A stretch of 64,000 nt of DNA from Scheffersomyces stipitis CBS 6054 (lineage: Eukaryota; Ascomycota; Pichiomycetes; Serinales; Debaryomycetaceae), in NCBI RefSeq assembly GCF_000209165.1, contig NC_009044.1, positions 1,674,001 through 1,738,000 on the forward strand, given 5' to 3'. A program made the position numbers and the translations under genes. Position 1 is the first letter of the stretch; each line of letters starts with the position of its first letter. This document shows, piece by piece, positions 50,540 through 60,837 of this stretch. The notes beneath the pieces were generated by a model that was not told the DNA's origin, searched no databases, and saw only the letters and a list, made by a program, of their open reading frames with translations.

Positions 50540-50824
50540 TGACGGGAAACCTGTATATGGGTAGGCCGGTTTTCCTTTTGGACTTAGAAATGGATTAATG
50601 GATATGGAGTTATATTAATCACTGAAGAACTATTTAAAATCTGTTTAAACTAGAGGGAATCCTCTGGGCTTTATATATTCTTCATCCTCATCTCATCTCT
50701 GTAGTTTGTTGCGTTATTCAACAAAAGAAATGTAGAATTTCTGTTTCGGATATTTATCGGATCCAATCCGAGGTTGGTCACCTCGGAAACCATTATTAGA
50801 GATCCTGTATCTTATTTTCCATCA
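50540..50824 (-). repeat. 5' LTR of the retrotransposon
   Basis: 285 bp, identical to the LTR at 44695-44979. On the element strand its TATA box (50677-50670) should drive the genomic transcript toward gag. The inverted-repeat block lies at 50787-50705. Confidence 0.95.
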
Positions 50825-51105
50825 AATGGGTGCAAAATATTTCTCTGAGTGGTGGTGGTAAACAGTGTGAGACGATGACTAGTTGAGGGACATGCAACTA
50901 CAGTTATACTATAATCATCGGTGAGATGATTGCAAAGTTTCCAGTTTCTTATGTATATATATCTATTAATTATACCTATATTAATTGTACTCGGTTCTAT
51001 GTCTGACAAACCAGAGAATATAATGCAATGGTGAGAAAAAGATAATGCAAGCTGAATGGTCTTTCGAACATATTGAGGTTTTCTCGCTGGCATGGGTACG
51101 TCACG

Positions 51106-52854
51106 TCACATCCCGAGCGAGACTCGGAGGGTGAAAGTAATAAGAAATGGGAGTGTAACACAAAGAATTGCGTACTGAAAGATCAAGCAAATAGCCAAAC
51201 AATCCATTTGCAAGTGATCTTCAGATTTGGGGTCAGTGTAGAAAGCTGTGAAGTACACCAAGGCTGTCGCATTGGGCAATCCAAACTCAAGCACACTGAC
51301 AAAACGAATTAACTTATCATCTCCATACCAGCCACCTTTGTAGAAGCCTGTGGTGACGCCGACACCGAAAATTGGAATAAGAATCAACCGCGAGGCTGTT
51401 ATCATCACTGCTGTCTTCCAGAAACCTTTAGGCATTGATTTGACTTGCAACCGTGAAATCGTGGCACCCAACAAAATCAAGCCCAACGGCACAGAGGCAG
51501 CTCCAATATAACTTGTAAGATCAATCACAAATGACAACGGAGGTTGGCCATCTGGGGCAGGGTGGATGTGAACCTGATTAGATTCTACGAACAACGCTTT
51601 TAAAGGAGGGGACATGGCGATGGCTAGAGAAATGATAAGTGACAAAGAATTGGGGGTGAGGAAGTTCTTCCCGATTTCAATAAGCCTCTGCACAAATTTA
51701 CTTCTCTGCTTTTCAGGGGCTTTCAACTGGCCATCGATTGTAGGATTTCGAACTATATCCAACCCAAGCTGGCTCGTACCTGAAACTGTACGCTTGACTT
51801 CGCTATCTCTCAAGGCTTCGAATTCCGAGTATTCGTTGATGACATCATGAATATCCTGGGACTTTTGTTTCCTTAGCTCTGCTGTTCTGGATGGAATCAT
51901 TTGAAGAGGATTGTAGCTGGCTATGGAATCTCTTCTAGACCTCCTAGACAGACGACTACCTTCTGTAGATATGGATCTGGGTAAAGAAGCTATTCTTTCC
52001 AACTGCCTTACTCTAAGAAATTCCGTGTGCTGCATATCCTCTTCTTCTTCCTGTGTCTGCTGCTGAGAACGCATACGTTGACGGACTTCTGAATCATTGT
52101 TACCGGGTTCTTTGTCTTCTTGAGAAATTGTTCTAGAGCTAGATGAGTTGATGCTGCTCAGAATTGAAAGAGTGTCATTCTGGTTCATCTGTGTTGTATC
52201 ACCAGCTGATGGACCAGTAGAATCTGTTATTATAGCTGGGACTTGTTGTTCTTTTGCGGGAGATTCCATTTCACTTGAAGAGTCTATGGCACATTCGTCA
52301 TCTTGTTCTTCTTTATTATTGTCCAAGAGCTCTTCACGGAAATCCCACTCGATAAGTCTATACAAGCCTAAACTGAACTGGTAGAACACTTGTGAGGCGA
52401 GAAAGATACAAACATATGCTACACCTTTACTTCCCTCGTCAGCTGTGAAAAGAACATCTCCTTTCGACAAGGTCTGTAAGTAGGCAATGGGCAAATCGGA
52501 GATATTGGGAAAAAGTCCAACAGAGATCAACCCACCCATCCACCTACGTGGAGAGCCAGTTACAAAGTAGGTGAGGAAGCCAAAAACGGCTCCAATGAGA
52601 AATAACAAGGTTCCCGAGAAAAAAATTATGCCTATGTTCTTGATATCTGAACTTTTCAAGTTGGTGACAACATTTTCAAAGATCAAACAGGGCATAATGG
52701 CTGTTACAATGGTGTCGGCAATATCACGACATGTCGTCACCGTGAGAATGTTCTTCTTTGCCAAGTAATAGCCCAAGGCTATGATGAAGTAGATTTTGAA
52801 GATGGGCTTTGTGGCTGCATAGATGATGAGCCCCAATGGATGCTGTTCAGACAT
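51106..52854 (-). CDS. PIN-like auxin efflux carrier family transporter (ECM3/YNL095C type)
   Basis: A 582-residue membrane protein with the two-lobe layout of the fungal PIN-like family. Five hydrophobic segments lie at about 5-170 (IIYAATKPIFKIYFIIALGYYLAKK, FLIGAVFGFLTYFVTGSPRRWMGG), then a hydrophilic loop at about 190-390 rich in Ser, Arg and acidic residues, and a second set at about 395-580 ending LPFLITFTLRVSLGM. The family includes ER-localised plant PILS proteins and yeast Ecm3. Its substrate in yeast is unknown. The long charged loop is probably cytosolic and may be phosphorylated. The upstream region is 1.4 kb. The retrotransposon lies 281 bp downstream of its 3' end. Confidence 0.85.
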   Translation of the reverse strand: MSEQHPLGLIIYAATKPIFKIYFIIALGYYLAKKNILTVTTCRDIADTIVTAIMPCLIFENVVTNLKSSDIKNIGIIFFSGTLLFLIGAVFGFLTYFVTGSPRRWMGGLISVGLFPNISDLPIAYLQTLSKGDVLFTADEGSKGVAYVCIFLASQVFYQFSLGLYRLIEWDFREELLDNNKEEQDDECAIDSSSEMESPAKEQQVPAIITDSTGPSAGDTTQMNQNDTLSILSSINSSSSRTISQEDKEPGNNDSEVRQRMRSQQQTQEEEEDMQHTEFLRVRQLERIASLPRSISTEGSRLSRRSRRDSIASYNPLQMIPSRTAELRKQKSQDIHDVINEYSEFEALRDSEVKRTVSGTSQLGLDIVRNPTIDGQLKAPEKQRSKFVQRLIEIGKNFLTPNSLSLIISLAIAMSPPLKALFVESNQVHIHPAPDGQPPLSFVIDLTSYIGAASVPLGLILLGATISRLQVKSMPKGFWKTAVMITASRLILIPIFGVGVTTGFYKGGWYGDDKLIRFVSVLEFGLPNATALVYFTAFYTDPKSEDHLQMDCLAICLIFQYAILCVTLPFLITFTLRVSLGM

Positions 52855-54265
52855 GGCTTTGGTCTTTTTTGTTAGGTACGTGACGTTGCTTTAGTCACGT
52901 TGGTATTCGAACAATATTCTATTGTAACTAACGCCAAAATCCAACGCTGGTTTTAGTTTGTATTATGAGATGGCTGAAAAATTTGAAATCGCAAGTCCGA
53001 TTATGTCAGGAATGATAGAATAACTGTTACTTTGGTCTTTCCTTAAGTAATGGACTATCGTCTATTATGAAGCCGAGATAGGTATAAGGGAGAAAAGCTG
53101 CTCTCAAGATGGAAAATGTGGAGTACTTAAGTTATTTTGCGATGGTTTAATGGGGTAGAAAGATACGGAACAACAACCTATATATGGAATATCAAGCCGA
53201 GTTTGGGGGATTTGTATTCCGGCGCGGGTGTAGTTGCTCTTTTCTTACAAACAGTTAAGTATGGATACCGTTTGGGGCATTTCAAAGACTTCTGCTGATG
53301 CTGTGGAATCCAGTCCGCAAACGAAGCTATAAGGAAAATGTGGAATGAGGAAGAACCATCACCAATGACTCTTGTTCTGACAGCAGGTAGAGGCTGGAAA
53401 AAAGTACCCCCACCGCGAAAAAGTGTATCCAGGAGTGGGGGACACTTCAGTCTACGAGATGAGAGAATACAGAATATATCAAGTATTTGGAATACAAGGA
53501 AAGTAGTATTTGTTGATAAGGAAATAAATAAAGACATAAGACATAATGATACTAAACTGATGTGGCCCTCTTATACTGAATATTTATTTAATAGTAATTG
53601 CTAGTTGAGCACCAAAGAATTGCTACTTAGAATCTCTAACAATCCGGTTCAAACTTCTTCTGGCTCGCATTCTTAACTAACACCAATCTTCCTTTACAAT
53701 ACTAATCCCTTTGTAGCTCAAGCTTCTTTGGAACCATATGTTCTTAACTGTTCGCTACTGTAGTTCAAGTTTTGACAAAGCTTTCTGTAGCAAGTTTCTC
53801 TTTTGGATTACAATCCTTTGTCATATTATTTGACTGTGCTTAGTCGCAGCTACAGACGAATTCTCAACTTGATGTCAATAGGTGAGGGTTTACAGAGTTC
53901 GTATGTTGCAATTATCAAATCGCTACAATGGCGACTGTCTATCGGGTGCCAAACTTCAAGGAATGACAACCCAATTTAACTGTATAAGTTGTATAGGAAC
54001 AATATCTATGTCTCTTCTTAAGTTGTTTTATTGTCCAATATATAAACCAACAAGAAAACTAAAAATAGTATACATTATAGAAAAACTGTCCGCGTGACAA
54101 AGTGATGAATATCGAAAATGAAAGAATGAAAGGTATTGTTAATGGGAATCGTTATATGGGAGAACCAAAAGGAAGACTGGCTCTTTTGGGGACATTATGT
54201 GCGGTTTCGTCCCTATTTGGGACGGGGGAGTGTAATTATCAGGATTCTTGGAAGAGGAAGCTAGC
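52855..54265. other. Long intergenic region at 52.9-54.3 kb
   Basis: 1.4 kb between two minus-strand genes, serving as upstream region of the PIN-like transporter. A TCGCAGC heptamer (53844-53850) is present, and GTGACGT/GTCACGT near 52880-52900. ORFs of 60-120 codons on both strands overlap each other and have no recognisable content. Confidence 0.5.
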
Positions 54266-54829
54266 TTACTGTGGTGTACCAGCCTTGACATGAATGTATG
54301 AGAGTGGGGATGTACCATCGTGAATGCCCACTACTGTGATGACTGTGTCTATTTCGAATATCACGTTGGACGACTTTCCGTTTTCTGTGAGCTGCATTTC
54401 TTCAAAGAGTTCTTCCTCGTCAATACCGTTCAAGTCCAAACCAAACTCGTCTAATTCAACTTCCTGGTTGGTCCTGATTTCTGGACCTGGAGAGGACGGA
54501 GGGGTTCTAGTGAAAATGGAGGCTTCGGATATGGAGGAATAGTCGGTGCTTTTTTCCTCGAATGACGAGGCATCTGACATAGAATATCTAGATGTGGGAG
54601 AAGAGGGCAATTCTAATTTGTGGAAATCAAGCTTCAGGGGTCTGGCTGGAGACCTTTGGGGAACTTCTTCGGACGACGCAGACATCTTTCTAGGGGGTTG
54701 GACAGGAGCAGGGGCTTCAAAGATGGGCATAACAGTGGAGTAGGTCAAGTAGTCTTGGAATTCTGATAATTCCAACGAGGACGTAGACCCAGAGAGAGTT
54801 ATATAGTTAAACTCTGCTGTGGTAGTCAT
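54266..54829 (-). CDS. Uncharacterised acidic Ser/Pro-rich protein (187 aa)
   Basis: I do not recognise this protein. It is 187 residues, rich in Ser, Pro and acidic residues. Two parts stand out: a Ser/Pro segment at about 50-115 (PQRSPARPLKLDF, LPSSPTSRYSMSD, TRTPPSSPGPE), with many possible Ser/Thr-Pro phosphorylation sites, and an acidic one near 125-145 (ELDEFGLDLNGIDEEELFEEMQL). The C-terminus is more hydrophobic (FEIDTVITVVGIHDG). There is no membrane segment. It is probably an intrinsically disordered regulatory protein. Low-complexity acidic content and the long upstream region suggest regulated expression, but that is inference. Confidence 0.55.
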   Translation of the reverse strand: MTTTAEFNYITLSGSTSSLELSEFQDYLTYSTVMPIFEAPAPVQPPRKMSASSEEVPQRSPARPLKLDFHKLELPSSPTSRYSMSDASSFEEKSTDYSSISEASIFTRTPPSSPGPEIRTNQEVELDEFGLDLNGIDEEELFEEMQLTENGKSSNVIFEIDTVITVVGIHDGTSPLSYIHVKAGTPQ

Positions 54830-56102
54830 TTTGTTGGGATGCTAAGGTACTGGCGATATTGCTATATTAGGTTGAAGAACAAAAGTCAAAACTCTAAAGT
54901 TACACAAGAAACCACAGGTAGTCCTATCAGGAAAGATAAGAATAGAAGGAAGTAGTTCCGGTTATATATGTTTTCGAAGAAAGTTTTACGGGTCTTCAGC
55001 TAGCCATCCAGAGGATAACGGGACATAAAAATAGCGATAAAAAGGGATAAAAGAAAAGTTAAAAGCTAAAAAGCAAATTATTTTTTGGTCGCAGCAGGGT
55101 CTCCCCCAGCGTCATTAACGGTGAAAAAGACGTGTAGTCAGACACGAAAGTCTCCTAAACCGTGTTGTGGGCCATATGTAGTTAACCAGTACTTGAATCT
55201 TCCCCCATTATACTGGTGTGACAGGAGGCACAATCATTTTGCAGCTGCTGGCTTGTATGCATGCCGCTGGAGTTTCCCCGATCAGGTAATGCGCGCAGAA
55301 AATACTGCAGCCAATTTATCCAGAATTACTGTTTTAGTTAATTAATGTCGCTCAGCCAGATTGCGAACTTCACTGCTACCCTAATAGAGGAGTTTGGTAG
55401 GCTAGTGATGATGTGCGAATGCTGTAAGGGAGCAGCTTGAAGGCATACACGAAGCATATATTATCACCTGTGTAGGTAAAAGAGCCTATTGTTGGAACTG
55501 TTGGAACATGAAATTGTCGCAGTTGCCGAGTGTCACAACTCGGTATTTTCGTCGCTTGCCAGGAAGCCGAATAACGACAAGGGGAATTAAATTTTGCCAG
55601 CGCTGGCTGCGAACTTCAAATTGGCACTAACAATGGAAAAGACATGTTGGTTTTACATTCCACTAAGAAGTGGTGCAACATTGAATGACACCGGTATAGC
55701 CGACAGTGTCTAACCATGGACCCATTGATGTAGGTATTGAAATGTATGGTCCTGACTGTGTCCGTACCTCTAGGCTAAACTATGCTTCTTCTTTTTCTTC
55801 CTGAAGAGTCTGCCCTGCTCTCTTGCAGGATTGCATAAATGTCGAATAGTCAACTGCACTAATTCAGTTGTGACACACTATGCACGGATCCTGTTGCCCT
55901 CTTTGGGTGATTTCGACACTGATAGCCATCTTCGCTGCCTGTCTAAGGAACAAAGGTAGGATCTAAAATCGTAGATGGTCCCGCTCGGAACCTGAATTGC
56001 CTACTGTGGTAACTACAAATGAGACTAATCCAGTAAAAATGCTATAATACAAACTGCTACTATTACCGTACATAGTTTAGAACTCCAAGGCTCCGAAGAT
56101 GA
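54830..56102. other. Long intergenic region at 54.8-56.1 kb
   Basis: 1.27 kb upstream of the 187-aa gene and downstream of POB3. Two TCGCAGC heptamers (55089-55095, 55606-55612 as GCTGCGA) and a CCGAGT-ACTCGG hairpin (about 55526-55543) were seen. No gene is supported. Confidence 0.5.
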
Positions 56103-57806
56103 TCAGTTCTTCACCTTTTTCTTTGGGGGTCTGTCATCGGCTTCTCCCTGCGCTTCTCCTTCAGAACCAGATAAGGAAGCTTCAGAGTCGAACTCTTCGG
56201 CTACATCCGAGTCTGAGCCGGACTGGAAGTCGTCGTCAGCGCTTTCGGAGTCGTCATCGCCGGCACTTCCCATGTCTACATCATCGTCGTCGTCGTCATC
56301 TGCCTCATTAATCGCCTTGGCCAATCTTGCCTTAGCCAATTTTTCCTCGTTCTTAACTCTGATACCCTTTTCGGCACAGTAGTTTTCGATAGTTTCCTGC
56401 TCTTCTCTATCAATACTACCGAAAATGTGCGACTGGTTGGAGCCACGAACATTGATCTCAAGATCAAACGTTCTCGAAGCAGAAACACCCCCTCCAGTTC
56501 TAGACATGGTGATGTTACTAATTTCCGAAAAAGGGATATATATCGTAGGCTTGGTCACAAAAAGGAAACATCTGTCTAATGGATACAAGTACCCTTCAGA
56601 TGCCTTCAAAGAGCACGAAATGCCGGGTTGTAAGAACCTAGATTGGAAGGACCCTGGAACAATCAACCTTCTTTCGGTTAAACCCTTGAAACAATGGGAC
56701 ATAACCAATTGGGTAGGAGCATCATAGCTCTTTTTCAAACGGTCCTTGTACTTGGTTTCGTATTCCTGTTCTGATAAATTCAACTCGACTTCGGTTTCTT
56801 CTTCTCTGGCAAACTGTAACACCAAGAATGGATATCTAGTTTGTCCCTGTCTCAATGGTGGATCAATTTGCAATATGATCAAGTGGTGAGCATCATCTGG
56901 TTTGGGCAATGAGAAGATCCTTTCAATCTGCTTGTATTGGATCTTGTAGTCGTAAGTCTTACCACGCAATCTCAACGACGATGCATACATGTCGATATCG
57001 TAACGTCCTCTTGGAGTCAAGAAAAGAACATCACTGAACGAAACAATGGCTTCTCCAGCAACTTGCCCAATAGAAGCTCTGTCTTTAACTTGTTCATAGA
57101 AAGCCTGAGCAGCGCTTGTCTCTTGGGCTGAATCAGAAGAAGTCAGAGGCTTTTCTCCATTTTCACTATTTTCGCCCTCATCTTTAACTCCAGTTTCAGC
57201 AGTTTCGTCGTTTTCTTCGCCATTTGCAGTAGAGACTTGGCCATTCTCACCTTCAAGCTTATTCGATTCGTTTTCTACAACTCCTGGAACGTAGAATCGC
57301 ATTTCAACCATCTCATCACCAGCTCTAGAAGGTGCTGTGTCCAAGTTGAACTCGATTGCTACCTCGTTTTTCCCTGTTAAGTTGGAGTTACTGATAACAT
57401 CATATGGGATTTCGAATGCCGGCTTGTTGTTGACTTGGAAAACCAACTCGTTACGGGCAAAATCATTTTTCCCCCAGTTCCAGCCTCTTAACGAATGCTC
57501 CTTATGTTCCAAGTTCAACAGAAAGTTTCTCTGCAATTCCTGTTTTAACTTTGTAAAGTCTTCTACGTCGAATCCATCCAACATCACAACACCTTTGTTC
57601 TTAGTCTGGACACGCAATTCGTAGCCTCGCGAACTTCGGGACCATTGAGCTGTCAAGATCTCTTCAGAGGGCAATAAGAATGGATCAGCATTACCGTTGG
57701 AGCCCGCAGAACTAGCCTTCCAGCCAAGCCCGGAGTCTGCTATACGCATACGTCCATTGTTTCTCGATTGGTTCAAGTAGATCTTCTCAAAATCTGTGTT
57801 GACCAT
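56103..57806 (-). CDS. POB3: FACT complex subunit Pob3 (SSRP1 homologue)
   Basis: A 567-residue protein. The start is set at the Met of MVNTDFEKIYLNQ by family alignment; an in-frame ATG 40 codons upstream exists but gives an N-terminus not found in the family. The N-terminal SSRP1 domain opens FEKIYLNQSRNNGRMRIADSGLGW and includes HSLRGWNWGKNDFARNE. The middle double PH-like region has EGYLYPLDRCFLFVTKPTIYIPFSEI. The C-terminal ~90 residues are highly acidic (runs of Asp, Glu and Ser) and end KKKVKN. Pob3 with Spt16 is the histone chaperone FACT, acting with RNA and DNA polymerases in the nucleus. It lacks an HMG box, as in all yeasts, where Nhp6 supplies it. Confidence 0.95.
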   Translation of the reverse strand: MVNTDFEKIYLNQSRNNGRMRIADSGLGWKASSAGSNGNADPFLLPSEEILTAQWSRSSRGYELRVQTKNKGVVMLDGFDVEDFTKLKQELQRNFLLNLEHKEHSLRGWNWGKNDFARNELVFQVNNKPAFEIPYDVISNSNLTGKNEVAIEFNLDTAPSRAGDEMVEMRFYVPGVVENESNKLEGENGQVSTANGEENDETAETGVKDEGENSENGEKPLTSSDSAQETSAAQAFYEQVKDRASIGQVAGEAIVSFSDVLFLTPRGRYDIDMYASSLRLRGKTYDYKIQYKQIERIFSLPKPDDAHHLIILQIDPPLRQGQTRYPFLVLQFAREEETEVELNLSEQEYETKYKDRLKKSYDAPTQLVMSHCFKGLTERRLIVPGSFQSRFLQPGISCSLKASEGYLYPLDRCFLFVTKPTIYIPFSEISNITMSRTGGGVSASRTFDLEINVRGSNQSHIFGSIDREEQETIENYCAEKGIRVKNEEKLAKARLAKAINEADDDDDDDVDMGSAGDDDSESADDDFQSGSDSDVAEEFDSEASLSGSEGEAQGEADDRPPKKKVKN

Positions 57807-58616
57807 GGTTTGTTGGGTGTTGTGGTGAAGTGAATCTTTTGAAAGAAACTGAAAAGTTATCGATTTGATATTGAAGTTGAAGACGCGACATTGAACGTGT
57901 TGCGACATAGCGACATTTGGAGACATGAAAAACGCGATTCAAGTGTAAAAATGATTATATGGCAGTTTTTCAATTTTATATGCAGTCCTTTACTTTAGCA
58001 CGAAGCAGACCGTATAGAAATACAGAAATGGAATACCATTTAAAACCATTTGATGGAAATTTCAGAAGCGTGGTTGTTCAATTGACAACTTCTATTTATT
58101 GTATGACACCTACAATACTATTGATCATTAGTCATACTCATACGATTGCCTGATTTTTCTGATAGCTGACTTCTGTTAAAATAAGTGTTCAAAATAGAAA
58201 AATTGCTTTGCAGAGTGAGTCAAGTCCTGCATGTTCCCCAGAATCACACCGCACAACGGCCCGATTCTCAAGAGACAAGCTTGAAATATGATACAAGTGG
58301 AACGTATCTCAACCCTAATGTTGTCTCCCTTTGAGAACAGTGCCAAATAACTTCGTTCACAAGCAATACATACAAAAGCTTCAATTCTAGTTCAAAATCT
58401 TTTTCAAAATTGCACAAATTACACCAGTTTTCAGAATCTTACTGGTATGGTAGCGCCTGATTATGGTAGCGCGAATGTGAGTCAATAGACTGGTGATGTC
58501 AAGATTTTTTAAGCATTCATAAACCTCTTCATTTCAGGGTCTTGAGAGAAAAACGATTATTTGGATATATACGTTTCTTCTTCAATTTTCAATATCGTTG
58601 TACACGGAAACCCAAA
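57807..58616. other. Divergent promoter region POB3 / HOM2
   Basis: 810 bp with no gene; AT-rich. A short direct repeat, GGTAGCG, occurs twice near 58450-58470 (TGGTAGCGCC and TGGTAGCGCG). No other strong element was seen. Confidence 0.45.
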
Positions 58617-59708
58617 ATGGTCAAGAAAGCCGGTGTTTTAGGAGCCACAGGCTCTGTGGGTCAACGTTTTATTTTATTGTTAGCTGAACATCCCGACTTT
58701 GAGCTTCATGTATTGGGGGCCTCCCCTCGTTCTGCTGGAAAACAGTACAAGGATGCTGTCCAATGGAAGCAGACCGATCTCTTGCCAGAAAATGCTCAGA
58801 AAATAATAGTTTCAGAATGTAAGGCAGAAGCTTTCAAAGACTGTGACATTGTATTTTCTGGTTTAGATGCTGATTACGCTGGACCCATTGAAAAAGAATT
58901 TGTAGAAGCTGGACTTGTTGTTGTCTCCAATGCTAAAAACTACAGGAGAGAACCAGGTGTGCCCTTGATTGTGCCTATCGTCAATAGTGAGCATTTATCT
59001 GTCATTGAAAGGAAACTTGCTGTTGCCAAAGCTGAGGGTAAGTCCAAGCCAGGCTACATCATTTGTATTTCCAACTGTTCCACTGCCGGTTTGGTGGCAC
59101 CTTTGAAGCCTTTGATTGATGCTTTTGGTCCCATTGATGCCTTGACTGCTACCACTTTACAGGCTATCTCTGGTGCTGGTTTTTCGCCTGGTGTTCCAGG
59201 CATGGATGTGTTGGACAACATCATTCCATACATTGGAGGAGAGGAAGAAAAGTTGGAATGGGAATCCAAGAAAATCTTGGGAAATCTCACCAAAGACGGC
59301 ACTGACTTCGCACCTTTGTCTAACGACGAGATGAAGGTTTCTGCTCAATGCAACCGTGTGGCTGTCATCGACGGTCACACTGAGTGTATTTCTTTCAGAT
59401 TTGCAAAACACCCAGCTCCATCTGTAGCTCAAGTTAAGAAGGTATTGTCTGAGTATGTTTGTGAGGCTACCAAGTTGGGCTGTCATTCTGCTCCAAAACA
59501 GACAATCCATGTTTTGGAACAGCAGGACAGACCTCAGCCCAGATTGGACAGAAACAGAGACAACGGATACGGTGTTTCTGTTGGCAGAATCAGAGAAGAT
59601 GCTGTGTTGGACTTCAAGATGGTTGTCTTATCTCACAACACCATTATCGGTGCTGCTGGTGCTGGTGTATTGATTGCCGAAATTCTTAAGGCCAAGGACA
59701 TGATTTAA
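58617..59708 (+). CDS. HOM2: Aspartate-beta-semialdehyde dehydrogenase
   Basis: A 363-residue enzyme, the length of the Saccharomyces protein. The start is the Met of MVKKAGVLGATGSVGQRF; the longer frame begins with a non-ATG codon. The NADP-binding GATGSVG (residues 9-15), the catalytic Cys154 in ISNCSTAGL, and the conserved downstream RVAVIDGHTECISF and RPQPRLDRNRDNGYGVSVGRI are present. It reduces aspartyl phosphate to aspartate semialdehyde, the second step shared by Thr, Met and Ile biosynthesis, in the cytosol. Leu codons are mostly TTG, a sign of good expression. Identification is secure. Confidence 0.96.
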   Translation: MVKKAGVLGATGSVGQRFILLLAEHPDFELHVLGASPRSAGKQYKDAVQWKQTDLLPENAQKIIVSECKAEAFKDCDIVFSGLDADYAGPIEKEFVEAGLVVVSNAKNYRREPGVPLIVPIVNSEHLSVIERKLAVAKAEGKSKPGYIICISNCSTAGLVAPLKPLIDAFGPIDALTATTLQAISGAGFSPGVPGMDVLDNIIPYIGGEEEKLEWESKKILGNLTKDGTDFAPLSNDEMKVSAQCNRVAVIDGHTECISFRFAKHPAPSVAQVKKVLSEYVCEATKLGCHSAPKQTIHVLEQQDRPQPRLDRNRDNGYGVSVGRIREDAVLDFKMVVLSHNTIIGAAGAGVLIAEILKAKDMI

Positions 59709-59833
59709 TTTCTAGTATATAATTGAACCTCTACAAAAGCATTTTAGTAATATAGATTTAAGTTTATTGCAATTGTAGATTTACGATTCATTGCTCTTTC
59801 TTTATTCGCGAGACATTGATAGAGAACAATTTT

Positions 59834-59840
59834 TCGCAGC
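59834..59840. promoter_or_regulatory. TCGCAGC element upstream of the methyltransferase gene
   Basis: TTTTTCGCAGCTTAA lies about 80 bp before the start at 59917 and closely resembles the element at 7005-7018 between GCD7 and MED1. It is one member of a recurrent intergenic heptamer (see findings). Confidence 0.4.
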
Positions 59841-59916
59841 TTAAAACATAGAAACTAACTTCCATTTTCAATTCTTCCTTTCTAGTATCTCGATATCTTC
59901 CTTCTCACGTAGCCAT

Positions 59917-60837
59917 ATGACACATATTGTAGATTGTTCGTTGCTAGATTTTATAGACAGAGGAGATGTGGAAGACCATGTTTTCGAGTTATACTCGAGT
60001 CGGGCTCCGCCAGAGAAACAGCACCTTGGATACGTTGATAACTCTAAAGAAGTAGTCGAGATCTCTCTTGACCAACTTGGAATGGATTTGCAAATCCGTC
60101 AATCGCTTACCGAGTTGAACTCGACTCGTGAGAGCTCCACAACTGGCTTTATAGTATGGCAATCGAGCGTATTGTTTGTTGAGTGGATGTTGAGCGATGA
60201 GAAATCACCGTTCTTCAAAGTATTTCAGTATCGCTCGGACTTGACAGTAGCGGAATTAGGTGCTGGTATTAGCGGGATCTGTGCTACTGTACTTGGACCC
60301 AAAGTTGCCCGTTACATTGCTACAGATCAAAAGCATATCTTGAGATTGCTAATGGATAACTTTCAGAACAATGCTGGAGGGGCAAAATGGACTAGTTCTA
60401 CTGTGGAAAATGATGCTAGTTCAAGTGGTAAAAGCTCGAAGAAGAAAGGAAAGAAAGTTACCAAATCAAGAAGTTCATATTCAGAGGGATCAAAGATAGA
60501 TTTCATTGAATATGATTGGGAATACTTGGACCTTGGACGAGATAACTACGATTCGTTGTTCTTAGATCTGGGACTCACTCCAAAGCACCCAGACATCATC
60601 TTAGCCTGCGATACCATTTACAACGAATATTTGATTCCATTTTTTATAGAAGCTGTGAAGAGTTTACTAGCAGAGAACACCATAGTCGTTATATCTCTCC
60701 AGTTGAGAGATTCCATTACGTTGAAATCGTTTGTCGATCAGGTTGTTGAATCCGAATTAAAGATGTACTCAGTTCCAGTAGAGATGCTCAGTGAGAAGCT
60801 TGCGAAGGGATTTGTTATTTATGTGCTAACAAAGTAA
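59917..60837 (+). CDS. RKM5: Seven-beta-strand lysine methyltransferase, Rkm5-like
   Basis: A 306-residue member of methyltransferase family 16. SAM motif I is ELGAGISGICATVLG at about residues 113-128, followed by YIATDQKHILRLLMDNFQNN (acidic post-I region). The motif near ILACDTIYNEYLIPFF is the family's D/E-x-x-Y/F-type post-motif. A preceding TGFIVWQSSVLFVEWM element is shared by Rkm5 and relatives. A Ser/Lys insert at about 165-190 is specific to this protein. Rkm5 methylates a lysine of ribosomal protein L1 in Saccharomyces. The exact substrate here is inferred; it could also be another family 16 enzyme such as Efm6 or Rrg1. Confidence 0.7.
   Translation: MTHIVDCSLLDFIDRGDVEDHVFELYSSRAPPEKQHLGYVDNSKEVVEISLDQLGMDLQIRQSLTELNSTRESSTTGFIVWQSSVLFVEWMLSDEKSPFFKVFQYRSDLTVAELGAGISGICATVLGPKVARYIATDQKHILRLLMDNFQNNAGGAKWTSSTVENDASSSGKSSKKKGKKVTKSRSSYSEGSKIDFIEYDWEYLDLGRDNYDSLFLDLGLTPKHPDIILACDTIYNEYLIPFFIEAVKSLLAENTIVVISLQLRDSITLKSFVDQVVESELKMYSVPVEMLSEKLAKGFVIYVLTK

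Larger units (their letters stand above)
44695..50824 (-). mobile_element. Complete Ty1/copia LTR retrotransposon (Tca2-like organisation)
   Basis: A 6130-bp element on the minus strand. Two 285-bp LTRs (44695-44979 and 50540-50824) were compared base by base and are identical, starting TG and ending CA. A 5-bp target duplication, AATGG, flanks it (44690-44694 and 50825-50829). Gag and pol lie in one frame with a single TAA between them. The pol order protease, integrase, reverse transcriptase, RNase H is that of copia elements. No frame-disrupting change was found. Identical LTRs and intact frames indicate a recent and probably competent insertion. No tRNA gene was seen nearby. The gag-stop-pol layout and the internal-tRNA primer site match what is known of Candida Tca2. 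Confidence 0.95.

Noticed and set aside
53178..53604. Two overlapping opposite-strand frames of 88 and 119 codons
   Set aside because: They overlap each other, have no family resemblance, and lie in an otherwise noncoding upstream region.
55489..55680. Possible solo LTR (TGTTGG start, CAACA end, internal CCGAGT/ACTCGG hairpin)
   Set aside because: No target duplication flanks it, the terminal repeats are weak, and it has no clear similarity to the 285-bp LTR apart from a similar short hairpin.
57807..57926. Upstream in-frame ATG giving POB3 40 extra residues
   Set aside because: The extension has no counterpart in the family, whose proteins start at the equivalent of MVNTDFEKIYLNQ.
58542..58616. 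25-codon N-terminal extension of HOM2
   Set aside because: It begins with TTG, not ATG, and the family starts directly before the GATGSVG nucleotide-binding motif.
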